Positions 1 through 4,875 of a DNA stretch of 5,632 nucleotides are shown here, piece after piece. Each line of letters opens with the position of its first letter. Position 1 is the first letter of the stretch. The stretch comes from Acidimicrobiaceae bacterium (GTDB taxonomy: Bacteria; Actinomycetota; Acidimicrobiia; Acidimicrobiales; RAAP-2), in the NCBI GenBank assembly GCA_003151555.1, contig PLXU01000121.1, positions 33,846 to 39,477 on the forward strand, written 5' to 3'. Position numbers and translations under genes: made by a program. The notes beneath the pieces were generated by a model. It did not search any database, was not told where the DNA came from, and worked only from the letters and a program-made list of their open reading frames with translations.

Positions 1-196
1 ACATGCCCGCGCTCACTGATACGGAATTGACTCAGGTCATGCACGTGGCATTGCCCATTCTCGCGGGCCACGTGTTGATGGGCACCGATCGAGACCTGCG
101 CTACGAAGAACTTCGACCGCGCTAACTCGCACTCTTCGCCGGGACCCAATGAAAGCTCGAAGGGGATCTTCGGCGAATGGGTGCCGCGAACTGCAT
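1..196 (+). pseudogene. Remnant of a PhnB-like VOC-fold protein, cut by the window edge
   Basis: The frame that begins at base 3 reads MPALTDTELTQVMHVALPIL and then AGHVLMGTD. This matches from memory the middle of PhnB-like VOC proteins (COG2764 type), where a segment like 'LTDEEL..VMHVALPILGGH.LMGTD' is typical. Intact members continue for about 60 residues after 'GTD'. Here the frame reaches a TAA at 123-125 after only a dozen unrelated residues. The same frame continues past that stop with LFAG, a second stop (TGA, 150-152), then KLEGDLRRM and GAANC. These resemble the family's 'LFAGLSEGG-KVEMELQEM-FWGA' region. I read this as a decayed gene with a deletion of about 15 codons and at least two in-frame stops. 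The part upstream of the window is unseen. The alternative is a genuinely short protein ending at 125. The similarity before the stop is strong; the part after it is an eye alignment. Confidence 0.5.
129..184 (+). terminator. Possible long stem-loop after the first stop of the VOC remnant
   Basis: Outer arms GCAC (129-132) and GTGC (181-184) flank a 7-bp inner stem, TTCGCCG (135-141) with CGGCGAA (171-177), around a 29-nt loop. It begins 3 nt after the TAA at 123-125. There is no U-tract. It could act as a terminator before the propeller gene, but it overlaps the VOC pseudogene and may be chance in GC-rich DNA. Confidence 0.2.
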
Positions 197-265
197 TCGT
201 GAACGCACTTTGACCTCCGAGTGGCGCAACGCACCGATGGGCCCCGTCATCGCGCCATTGCGCGT

Positions 266-271
266 TACCGT
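266..271 (+). promoter_or_regulatory. Candidate -10 element for a leaderless propeller mRNA
   Basis: TACCGT fits the actinobacterial TANNNT -10 pattern. It ends 6 nt before the ATG at 278, so transcription would start at or very near the start codon. There is no recognisable -35 hexamer and no Shine-Dalgarno. Confidence 0.4.
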
Positions 272-277
272 TAAGTG

Positions 278-1510
278 ATGCCGTCTCGCCACCAACGTGC
301 CCGACGCGCCTATCAACGAATCGTGGCGCTGCTCATCGCCGCCGCCACCGTCATCGCAGTGGCCATCGTACTCGCCCGTGCCTCCACCGATAGTCACGCC
401 TCCGACGCGCCGACGACCGAGACGTCCACCACGACGTCCACCCTGGTGCCCACTTCATCGACTTCCTCCACGACGATGACCGTGCCCGCGACGCCGGCCG
501 ATCAACTCCACCTCGTTCAGATCGGTCAGTACTCGTCGCCCGAGATCACGCCGAAGTCAGTCGACGCCTCCGGCACCGGATTGGTCTTTGCCCAGAACAT
601 GGTCTATCGACGCACGGTCTCGGTCTTTAACGCCCACAACGGCGCCCTCATCAAAACCATCCCCACCACCATTAACTTGCACAACTTTGGATTGCCGGGC
701 GGCACCATTCAGGGCGCGCCCGTCGAGGGCGCCTTCTCGCCGGATAAGCGGTACTTCTACGTCTCGAACTACTCCATGTTTGGCCCCGGCCAAGGTCCCG
801 AGGGCGAAGACACGTGCACGCCGAGCAGCGCCCGCGACGCCGGCGACACCCCCGACTACGTCTACCGCATCAATACAAAGACTCTCAAGATTGATCAAGT
901 CATCCAGGTCGGACTGGTCCCCAAGTACGTCGCGGTGTCGCCCGACGACAAGTACGTGTTGGTCACCAACTGGTGCTCCTGGACGCTCTCGATCATCAGC
1001 GTCGCCTCGCACCGCGTGATGGCGACGCTGCCCATGCCCGGCACCCCCAGAGGCATCGCCATCGACCCGAAGTCTCGCTTCGCCTACGTCGCCATCATGG
1101 GCGGCGACGTGCTGGTGAGGGTGAGCCTCGCCGAACTGGCCGAGGTTGGCCAAATCTACGTTGGCTCCAACCCGCGCACCGTGGTCCTCAGTCCCGACGG
1201 GAAGTACGCGTACTTGACACTCAATAACCCGGGCGACGTCACCAAGGTCAATTTGGCGACCGGTCATATTGTGGCGGTCCAACACATCGGCGTGCTGTGC
1301 CGCTCCCTGGTCATCTCGAGTGACGGAACCGCCCTCTACGCCGTGAGTGACGCCAGCTCCACGATCACTGAGCTGGCAGCCTCCAATCTGGCCATCCTGC
1401 AGACAGTGCACGTCCCGCAAAATCCCATCGGTATTACCTACGATCCGCTCACCAACGACGTGTGGGTGTCGAGTTACTCCGGCTACATCACCCGCTTCGC
1501 CACTCGTTGA
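278..1510 (+). CDS. Membrane-anchored YVTN/YncE-type beta-propeller protein
   Basis: This 410-residue protein has a short basic N-terminus, one hydrophobic segment (about residues 15-33, VALLIAAATVIAVAIVLA) and a Thr/Ser-rich linker (about 44-70). The rest is a beta-propeller domain. The segment lacks a lipobox, so a signal anchor or cleaved signal is likely, with the propeller outside the cell. Blade motifs recur: 'EGAFSPDKRYFYVSN' near 150, 'YVAVSPDDKYVLVTN' near 217, 'GIAIDPKSRFAYVA' near 259, 'TVVLSPDGKYAYLT' near 301, 'LVISSDGTALYAVS' near 344, and a closing 'GITYDPLTNDVWVSS' near 385. This is the pattern of YVTN/YncE repeats, probably seven blades. An unusual loop between blades (about 163-193) is Gly/Pro-rich and contains one of three mature-domain cysteines (180, 233, 341). 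The molecular role is unknown; such propellers often bind ligands or partners. ATG 278 is preferred over the adjacent in-frame GTG 275 because of the -10 spacing. Confidence 0.85.
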   Translation: MPSRHQRARRAYQRIVALLIAAATVIAVAIVLARASTDSHASDAPTTETSTTTSTLVPTSSTSSTTMTVPATPADQLHLVQIGQYSSPEITPKSVDASGTGLVFAQNMVYRRTVSVFNAHNGALIKTIPTTINLHNFGLPGGTIQGAPVEGAFSPDKRYFYVSNYSMFGPGQGPEGEDTCTPSSARDAGDTPDYVYRINTKTLKIDQVIQVGLVPKYVAVSPDDKYVLVTNWCSWTLSIISVASHRVMATLPMPGTPRGIAIDPKSRFAYVAIMGGDVLVRVSLAELAEVGQIYVGSNPRTVVLSPDGKYAYLTLNNPGDVTKVNLATGHIVAVQHIGVLCRSLVISSDGTALYAVSDASSTITELAASNLAILQTVHVPQNPIGITYDPLTNDVWVSSYSGYITRFATR

Positions 1511-1511
1511 G

Positions 1512-1536
1512 CGGCTCGATCCCGCAGGATGAGCCG
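1512..1536 (+). terminator. Stem-loop just after the propeller gene
   Basis: CGGCTC (1512-1517) pairs with GAGCCG (1531-1536). Inside it ATCC (1519-1522) pairs with GGAT (1527-1530) around a CGCA tetraloop, leaving one bulged G at 1518. The ten-pair hairpin begins 2 nt after the stop codon. It has no U-tract, as is common for actinobacterial terminators. It could also serve transcripts of the convergent VOC gene. Confidence 0.5.
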
Positions 1537-1570
1537 ACTGCGTCGTTCGAAGGCATCCAATGAAGGACGA

Positions 1571-1588
1571 GTCTCCAAAAAAGGGGAC
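1571..1588 (+). terminator. Second hairpin in the convergent gap, A6 loop
   Basis: GTCTCC (1571-1576) and GGGGAC (1583-1588) form six pairs, one of them G-U, around a loop of six A residues. On the minus strand, just after the VOC stop codon, the same element gives a stem with one A-C mismatch and a T6 loop. A role as a back-up or bidirectional terminator is inferred. Confidence 0.35.
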
Positions 1589-1590
1589 CG

Positions 1591-1965
1591 CTAGCCGGCG
1601 ATGGTAGGCAGTTCAAAGTGGGGGTTGTAGATGAATCCAACGATGCTGCCGCTCGGGGTCGACACCGCAGCGGTGATAATGCCGTCGCCGACGTCGCTCG
1701 CGGGGCTGTACTCGAGCGCTCCGGCTTGGATGGCTGCGGCAACCGCTTCGCTGACGTCATCGACTCCCCAGTACGTGAGGGCGCCGGCGGCGGGGTCAGC
1801 GTCGGGTAGCAAACCGAGCTCGTAGCCGCCCGGGTTGAACCCCACGTAGAAGGGCTCATCAAAATAAGGGGGCGCGCCGAGAAAGGCGGTCCACCACAAT
1901 TTGGCGGCTTGCAGATCAGGTGCCGGATAAATCACTGTTCGAAGTCCGAGTAATCGAATGCTCAT
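1591..1965 (-). CDS. VOC-superfamily (glyoxalase/bleomycin-resistance fold) protein
   Basis: At 124 residues this is the usual length of a single-chain VOC protein with two beta-alpha-beta-beta-beta modules. Module one runs from 'LRTVIYPAPDLQAAKLWWTA' (residues 8-27) through 'PFYVGF' and 'GGYELGL' (46-52). Module two runs from 'YWGVDDVSEAVAAAIQAGA' (65-83) through 'DVGDGI' (91-96) to 'VGFIYNPHFELP' (109-120). The PFYVGF...GYELGL and IYNPHF motifs belong to a common bacterial VOC group without an assigned reaction. The first metal ligand of classical glyoxalases (His or Gln in strand one) is not evident, since the strand reads TVIYP. Glu49 may be one retained ligand, so metal-dependent catalysis is doubtful. 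No Shine-Dalgarno is seen before ATG 1965. The gene diverges from the SnoaL-like gene and may share its control region. Confidence 0.85.
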   Translation of the reverse strand: MSIRLLGLRTVIYPAPDLQAAKLWWTAFLGAPPYFDEPFYVGFNPGGYELGLLPDADPAAGALTYWGVDDVSEAVAAAIQAGALEYSPASDVGDGIITAAVSTPSGSIVGFIYNPHFELPTIAG

Positions 1966-1972
1966 GCCAGTC

Positions 1973-1978
1973 TTTTTA
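1973..1978 (-). promoter_or_regulatory. Weak -10 candidate for the VOC gene
   Basis: Read on the minus strand this is TAAAAA, ending 7 nt before ATG 1965. It lacks the conserved final T. A 3/6 match to TTGACA (GCGACG) lies 17 nt upstream, inside the 14-bp palindrome. With no Shine-Dalgarno, a leaderless start is the simplest reading. Confidence 0.25.
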
Positions 1979-1987
1979 GCAGTTTCG

Positions 1988-2001
1988 GCGACGATCGTCG
2001 C
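1988..2001. promoter_or_regulatory. Perfect 14-bp palindrome, candidate operator
   Basis: GCGACGATCGTCGC is identical to its reverse complement. It lies between the divergent VOC and SnoaL-like genes, 22 nt upstream of the VOC start, over the position a -35 element would occupy. Placement and symmetry suit a dimeric repressor site. No regulator gene is in the window, and GC-rich DNA produces short palindromes by chance. Confidence 0.35.
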
Positions 2002-2049
2002 GTGACGAGTCCCATCGGCCTAACCCGGTCCGGTTGGCGATTGTTTCCA

Positions 2050-2078
2050 TCGACAGCCGCTGCGTGGCGTGAGACAAT
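2050..2078 (+). promoter_or_regulatory. Promoter of the SnoaL-like gene, leaderless
   Basis: TCGACA (2050-2055) and GACAAT (2073-2078) are separated by exactly 17 nt and resemble the housekeeping TTGACA/TATAAT pair at 4/6 or better. The -10 ends 6 nt before GTG 2085, which points to a leaderless mRNA. This is the best two-part promoter in the window. Confidence 0.55.
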
Positions 2079-2084
2079 TAGGCC

Positions 2085-2489
2085 GTGACGTCCAGCATCG
2101 TCCCGGCCTCGTTCACCGATCAACTGCGCGACGCCCTCGCGTCGCGCGACCTCGAGACGTTCGGCGCCCTGCTCAGTGACGACGTGCGATGGGGTGACGA
2201 CAGTCACCCTCGAGGATGCCGGAATCGTTCCGAGGTGCTCAAGACCTTCGCCCGTGCACTTTCGGCCGGCGTGGACGGCACCGTGAGCGAACTGGAGAGT
2301 GGCCCCCAGGGGATCCTTTGCCGGTTCAACGTCACGAGACCCGAGGGCGATCTACGCGCCGACTACCTCGACGTGTTCCACGTCTACTTGGTGAGCAACG
2401 GACAGATCGTGCAAATCTTGCGATTCTTCGATCGCGAATCCGCGGCGAACGCAGCGGGACTGAACGACTATGCACGACGCTCCGGTTGA
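2085..2489 (+). CDS. SnoaL-like / NTF2-like family protein
   Basis: The 134-residue product has the size and pattern of a one-domain NTF2-like (cone-shaped alpha+beta barrel) protein. Residues 10-35 give the N-terminal helices and first strand (FTDQLRDALASRDLETF, then LLSDDVRWGD). Next comes the typical 'P.GC.NRSEVLKTFARAL' helix (42-59). The beta-sheet core follows, ending with 'GQIVQILRFFDRESA' (106-120), the hallmark final strand of SnoaL-like proteins. Members include polyketide cyclases, isomerases and many proteins of unknown role. Asp and His residues in the cavity region (D34, D38, D39, H41) could be catalytic, but no specific activity can be assigned. GTG 2085 is chosen because a promoter -10 lies 6 nt upstream and no later start fits the fold. 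Confidence 0.85.
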   Translation: MTSSIVPASFTDQLRDALASRDLETFGALLSDDVRWGDDSHPRGCRNRSEVLKTFARALSAGVDGTVSELESGPQGILCRFNVTRPEGDLRADYLDVFHVYLVSNGQIVQILRFFDRESAANAAGLNDYARRSG

Positions 2490-2494
2490 GCCCA

Positions 2495-2519
2495 CGCGCC
2501 GCAAAGGCAGAGCGGCGTG
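2495..2519 (+). terminator. GC-rich stem-loop after the SnoaL-like gene
   Basis: CGCGCCGC (2495-2502) pairs with GCGGCGTG (2512-2519) over 8 bp, one a G-U wobble, around a 9-nt A/G-rich loop. It starts 5 nt after the stop codon and lacks a U-tract. It would separate this gene from the AIM24 unit, which has its own -10 downstream. Confidence 0.5.
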
Positions 2520-2578
2520 CGCGAATTTGCGCCCCACCAGCCGTTGCCGTCGTCGGTGCAGCGCGTCCATGGTCGGGC

Positions 2579-2584
2579 TATTCT
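2579..2584 (+). promoter_or_regulatory. Candidate -10 element for the AIM24 unit
   Basis: TATTCT would give a transcript start near 2591, just ahead of the ribosome binding site at 2593-2599, hence a very short leader. No convincing -35 is seen; the hexamer at the expected spacing is GTGCAG. Confidence 0.35.
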
Positions 2585-2592
2585 TCGAGGGC

Positions 2593-2599
2593 GAGGTGA
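2593..2599 (+). promoter_or_regulatory. Ribosome binding site that sets the AIM24 start
   Basis: GAGGTGA is a near-ideal Shine-Dalgarno. GAGG is 7 nt from ATG 2604. It argues against the upstream in-frame start at 2517, whose 29 extra residues are Arg/Pro-rich and whose start lies inside the terminator hairpin. Confidence 0.75.
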
Positions 2600-2603
2600 C
2601 ATC

Positions 2604-3407
2604 ATGACCATTACATGCAAGGTGACCGGAGAGTTCGCGCAGAACATCACGTGTCAACTGGACGCCAATCAGACCATGTTCGCGGACGCGACAAAATTTC
2701 GCTGGAAGACAACGAACGTCTCGCTCGAGACTCGCCTGTCGGTTCCCGGCGGCAACGCCGACACCGCCAATCAGAGCGCCAAACAGGGCGGCGGGTTCCT
2801 CAAGGCTGCGCTCGCCACGGCGACCGAGGTCGGCAAGCGGATGCTGACCGGTCAGAGTCTGGCCTTCCAGTGGTTCACCCCCGCCGGCGGTTCCGGACTC
2901 GTCGCGTTCGCCGGCGAGTTGCCCGGCCAGGTACGCGTGATTGAACTCGACGGGGCAGACGGGTGGCGGGCGGAGAGTCGCGCCTTCATCTGCGCCGAAG
3001 CGAGCGTGACCTTCGACATTGACTGGACCGGCTTCAACCTGGGGCGCCGCTCCAAGGAGGGTTTCATCTTCGAGCACTTCACCGGAACCGGCACGCTCGT
3101 CCTGGGCGGCGGCGGCAGCCTGGTGGAACTCAATCCGAAGGATTACGGCGGAAAGATTCATGTCCACGGGGGCGCCGTCGTGGCCTTCGCCGACTCAGTC
3201 GCGTTCAACGTGGAGCGAGTCGGTGCCCTCAACGCCCAGACGATCATGACCGCCGCATTCGGGGGCTCCGGGCTCAATCTCATTTCCCTGTCCGGTGACG
3301 GACCTGTCATACTTCAATCGACGCTGCACCGTGAATTCGAAAACGACGAGAAGGGCGACATGGGTTCGTCCAATCCCTCGCGAGAAGGACTTCTCGGTCG
3401 ACTCTAG
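2604..3407 (+). CDS. AIM24 family protein (TIGR00266/DUF124 type)
   Basis: The 267-residue product matches the bacterial AIM24 family. It has an N-terminal 'QNITCQLDANQTMFADATKF' (13-32) followed by 'WKTTNVSLETRL' (34-45). The centre reads 'MLTGQSLAFQWFTPAGGSGLVAFAGELPGQVRVIEL' in order (80-115), where the family typically has 'GE..F...F.......V..A...PG.I..I.L'. Then come a 'KEGFIFEHFTGTGTLVLGGGGS' stretch (151-172) and a closing 'SGDGPVILQST' (230-240). The fold is an all-beta double-barrel-like domain. Yeast AIM24 affects mitochondrial inner-membrane organisation; the bacterial role is not established. There is no signal peptide or membrane segment. Residues 51-78 form an Ala/Gly/Lys-rich insertion ('ANQSAKQGGGFLKAALATAT') that could be an amphipathic helix. 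A downstream coiled-coil gene follows at 16 bp, suggesting co-transcription. Confidence 0.88.
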   Translation: MTITCKVTGEFAQNITCQLDANQTMFADATKFRWKTTNVSLETRLSVPGGNADTANQSAKQGGGFLKAALATATEVGKRMLTGQSLAFQWFTPAGGSGLVAFAGELPGQVRVIELDGADGWRAESRAFICAEASVTFDIDWTGFNLGRRSKEGFIFEHFTGTGTLVLGGGGSLVELNPKDYGGKIHVHGGAVVAFADSVAFNVERVGALNAQTIMTAAFGGSGLNLISLSGDGPVILQSTLHREFENDEKGDMGSSNPSREGLLGRL

Positions 3408-3413
3408 ATAGAA

Positions 3414-3420
3414 AGAAGGA
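3414..3420 (+). promoter_or_regulatory. Ribosome binding site of the coiled-coil gene
   Basis: AGAAGGA lies 3 nt before ATG 3424, slightly closer than usual, within the 16-bp gap after the AIM24 stop. It allows independent initiation on a shared mRNA. Confidence 0.6.
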
Positions 3421-3423
3421 ACT

Positions 3424-3750
3424 ATGGCACTGATGGACAAGATGAAGGCGCAAGCGGCGCAACTGGCGCAGAAGGCGCAAGAGGCAGGCAAGGCCGGACA
3501 ATCGAAGTTGGAAGACGTCAAAGCCAGCCGACGCGCCGACGGATTACTGCGTGAGCTCGGCGCCGCCGTCTACGCCCAGCGCGCGGGCACCGCCACCGAC
3601 CAGACCGCGGGCGAAATCGATCGACTGGTGGCCGAGCTTAAGTCCCATGAGTCGGAGCACGGGACGCTCGACGCGTCCGATTCCGACGCCGCGACGAGTG
3701 CAGCGCCCAAGGAGGAGGAGACTCCTCCCGAAGGCGGTTTCACGCTCTAA
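3424..3750 (+). CDS. Small helical coiled-coil protein, downstream of AIM24
   Basis: This 108-residue soluble protein starts MALMDKMKAQ and has a helical N-terminal half rich in Ala, Gln and Lys. It then carries 'RRADGLLRELGAAVYAQRAG' (36-55) and 'EIDRLVAELKSHE' (64-76), and ends in an acidic, disordered tail (about 82-108) closing with GGFTL. From memory, similar proteins beginning 'M.LMDKMK.QA..LAQK' and containing 'ADVLLRDLGAAVYAE' are widespread uncharacterised actinobacterial proteins. I know of no assigned function. Residues 8-25 are built from six three-residue units (KAQ AAQ LAQ KAQ EAG KAG). Spacing to the AIM24 gene suggests one operon, so a physical or functional partnership with AIM24 is possible but unproven. 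Confidence 0.82.
   Translation: MALMDKMKAQAAQLAQKAQEAGKAGQSKLEDVKASRRADGLLRELGAAVYAQRAGTATDQTAGEIDRLVAELKSHESEHGTLDASDSDAATSAAPKEEETPPEGGFTL
3445..3498 (+). repeat. Six 9-bp tandem units inside the coiled-coil gene
   Basis: The first four units (AAGGCGCAA, GCGGCGCAA, CTGGCGCAG, AAGGCGCAA) share GGCGCA; the last two are degenerate. Translation gives an x-Ala-Gln/Gly triplet repeat. Slippage at such units could change the length of the helix in steps of three residues. Confidence 0.7.
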
Positions 3751-3769
3751 GCAAGGGCCTAGCCGTCCA

Positions 3770-4654
3770 CTATCCCTGGCGCAGTAACTTGCGGGCCAAT
3801 CGACGCAATGGCTTGGGCAGCCACCGTTTGGCGGCCTCCATTTGGCGGCGCAGGTGTGAGAGATCCTTCAGGTTCGCCTCGTACATCACCGCGAGGGCTG
3901 CGTAGCGTCGCTGTTCATCGGCCAGTTTGTCGGTGAGGCCAATGAGGTCCTGCGAGAGATTCTCCAGAGACCGCGATCCGTCATCGCGCACGGCCTTGAT
4001 GACAAATTGATAGGTCTCAGACTCGCGATCCGCGAGGATAGCGTCCACGACGTGCTCGTCAACGTCGTCCTTGCTGACGCCGATCTCGGTGGTGAACGCG
4101 GGCACCGTCACCCGCACGAATTCAATCGGCACCAGTCCCGCGGTCTTCACCAGTTCGAGCAGGCTCTCCTTGGTAAAGAAGTGAATGTGCGTGCGATCGA
4201 GCAGGCCGCTGTCGGAGTAAGGGAACTTTCCCTTGAGCAGTGCAATCTTGACGTCGGCGTGCGCAATGTTGGGCACCGAGATGATGACGGCCCCCGAGGC
4301 GTGCAGATGCTTGATGGACTCCTGCAGCGTCGCGAGCGGATCCTTCAAGTGCTCGAGCACGTCGCCGAAGAGCACGGCGTCGAAGAACTCGTCCTCCAAT
4401 TCTTTCCACAGGACGCCGTCGTCAAAATTACCGATGATGACGCGTTCCACCCACTGCTCAGCGGGCTGCACCACGGCCGAGTCGATCTCGATGCCCACCA
4501 CGCTGCAGCCCTGGCCGCTCAACGCCTCACTTACGTGACCGGATGCGCAGCCCGCTTCGAGCACCCGTTTGTTAAAACCCACCATGCGTAGCAGGCTCGA
4601 ATGCGCGTCGTTCTCCTCATCGGGATTTATAGAGGTGTGATAGTGCGACAGCAT
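3770..4654 (-). CDS. Class I SAM-dependent methyltransferase with coiled-coil basic tail
   Basis: The 294-residue product has a Methyltransf_11/23-type domain. Motif I is VLEAGCASG (31-39), with the acidic ribose-binding strand 'VVGIEID' (52-58). Then come 'FDAVLFGDVLEHLKDP' (91-106), 'IISVPNIAH' (124-132) and 'LLDRTHIHFFTKESL' (151-165). The 'VPN...DRTHIHFFT' arrangement is typical of methyltransferases in cell-surface glycan and methylated-sugar loci, often fused to glycosyltransferases. Residues about 228-280 are helical and probably coiled coil. The end (281-294, KPLRRLARKLLRQG) is strongly basic and amphipathic and resembles linker tails of actinobacterial glycan enzymes. It may bring the enzyme to the membrane. 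The substrate is unknown; a sugar or glycan lipid is an inference. ATG 4654 is supported by a -10 box 6 nt upstream. The gene converges on the coiled-coil gene with a 19-bp gap in which I see no clear terminator. Confidence 0.85.
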   Translation of the reverse strand: MLSHYHTSINPDEENDAHSSLLRMVGFNKRVLEAGCASGHVSEALSGQGCSVVGIEIDSAVVQPAEQWVERVIIGNFDDGVLWKELEDEFFDAVLFGDVLEHLKDPLATLQESIKHLHASGAVIISVPNIAHADVKIALLKGKFPYSDSGLLDRTHIHFFTKESLLELVKTAGLVPIEFVRVTVPAFTTEIGVSKDDVDEHVVDAILADRESETYQFVIKAVRDDGSRSLENLSQDLIGLTDKLADEQRRYAALAVMYEANLKDLSHLRRQMEAAKRWLPKPLRRLARKLLRQG

Positions 4655-4660
4655 GAAAAA

Positions 4661-4666
4661 AATCTA
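4661..4666 (-). promoter_or_regulatory. Candidate -10 element for a leaderless methyltransferase mRNA
   Basis: On the minus strand TAGATT is followed by TTTTTC and then ATG 4654, a 6-nt spacing that places transcription start at the ATG. No Shine-Dalgarno is present. TTCGAC (4687-4682, minus) is a possible -35, but its 15-nt spacer is short. Confidence 0.5.
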
Positions 4667-4672
4667 GTGCAC

Positions 4673-4698
4673 CTCGTCGCGGTCGAAACCGAAACGAG
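4673..4698. promoter_or_regulatory. Interrupted dyad upstream of the methyltransferase gene
   Basis: CTCGT (4673-4677) and ACGAG (4694-4698) form outer arms. CGGT (4680-4683) and ACCG (4688-4691) form inner arms, with two mismatched positions between them and a CGAA centre. Nine of eleven arm positions pair. It spans roughly -19 to -44 from the presumed transcription start, where a regulator could bind. No regulator is seen here. Confidence 0.3.
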
Positions 4699-4840
4699 TC
4701 GCCGACAGTGCTCGGCGAATGAAACACTGCCAATTGCGACGCCGGTCGCGTGATCCGCGCCGCGTGCATTACGAGGAACCGGTGCGCTCGCGGGATTGAA
4801 TGAACGCTCGACGAGAACGGCCAAACTCGATGGGCGCAGT

Positions 4841-4846
4841 TACACT
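4841..4846 (+). promoter_or_regulatory. Candidate -10 element for the lipoprotein gene
   Basis: TACACT is a good TANNNT match. Transcription starting near 4853 would give a leader of about 23 nt containing the AGGG at 4865-4868. No clear -35 is present. The rest of the 4655-4840 intergenic stretch shows only weak short inverted repeats, such as CAGTG at 4706-4710 with CACTG at 4725-4729. Confidence 0.4.
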
Positions 4847-4864
4847 GTGGCGAAACGTCGAACC

Positions 4865-4868
4865 AGGG
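4865..4868 (+). promoter_or_regulatory. Ribosome binding site that sets the lipoprotein start
   Basis: AGGG lies 7 nt before ATG 4876 but only 1 nt before the in-frame GTG 4870, so ATG 4876 is the better start. Confidence 0.5.
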
Positions 4869-4875
4869 TGTGGCA

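Noticed and set aside
557..1420. Long open frame on the minus strand inside the propeller gene (287 codons)
   Set aside because: It is fully antisense to a clear beta-propeller gene. Its translation is His/Asp/Gly-rich with no recognisable domain, as expected for the complement of GC-rich codons.
2352..3167. Long open frame on the minus strand across the SnoaL-like and AIM24 genes (271 codons)
   Set aside because: It overlaps two well-supported genes and a terminator hairpin, and shows no family motif.
3751..3769. Possible terminator between the convergent coiled-coil and methyltransferase genes
   Set aside because: Only AGGG and CCCT arms with a long loop can be paired, and there is no U-tract, so the support is too weak.
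4007..4591. Open frame on the plus strand antisense to the methyltransferase (194 codons)
   Set aside because: The opposite strand carries clear SAM-binding motifs, while this frame has a biased His/Val/Leu composition and no motif.
4627..4824. Small minus-strand frame upstream of the methyltransferase
   Set aside because: It overlaps the methyltransferase start and its -10 box, has no ribosome binding site and gives no recognisable protein.
4655..4869. tRNA or small RNA gene in the intergenic region
   Set aside because: I found no T-arm TTCRANNC element with a matching acceptor stem, and no other recognisable RNA signature. Only short inverted repeats are present.
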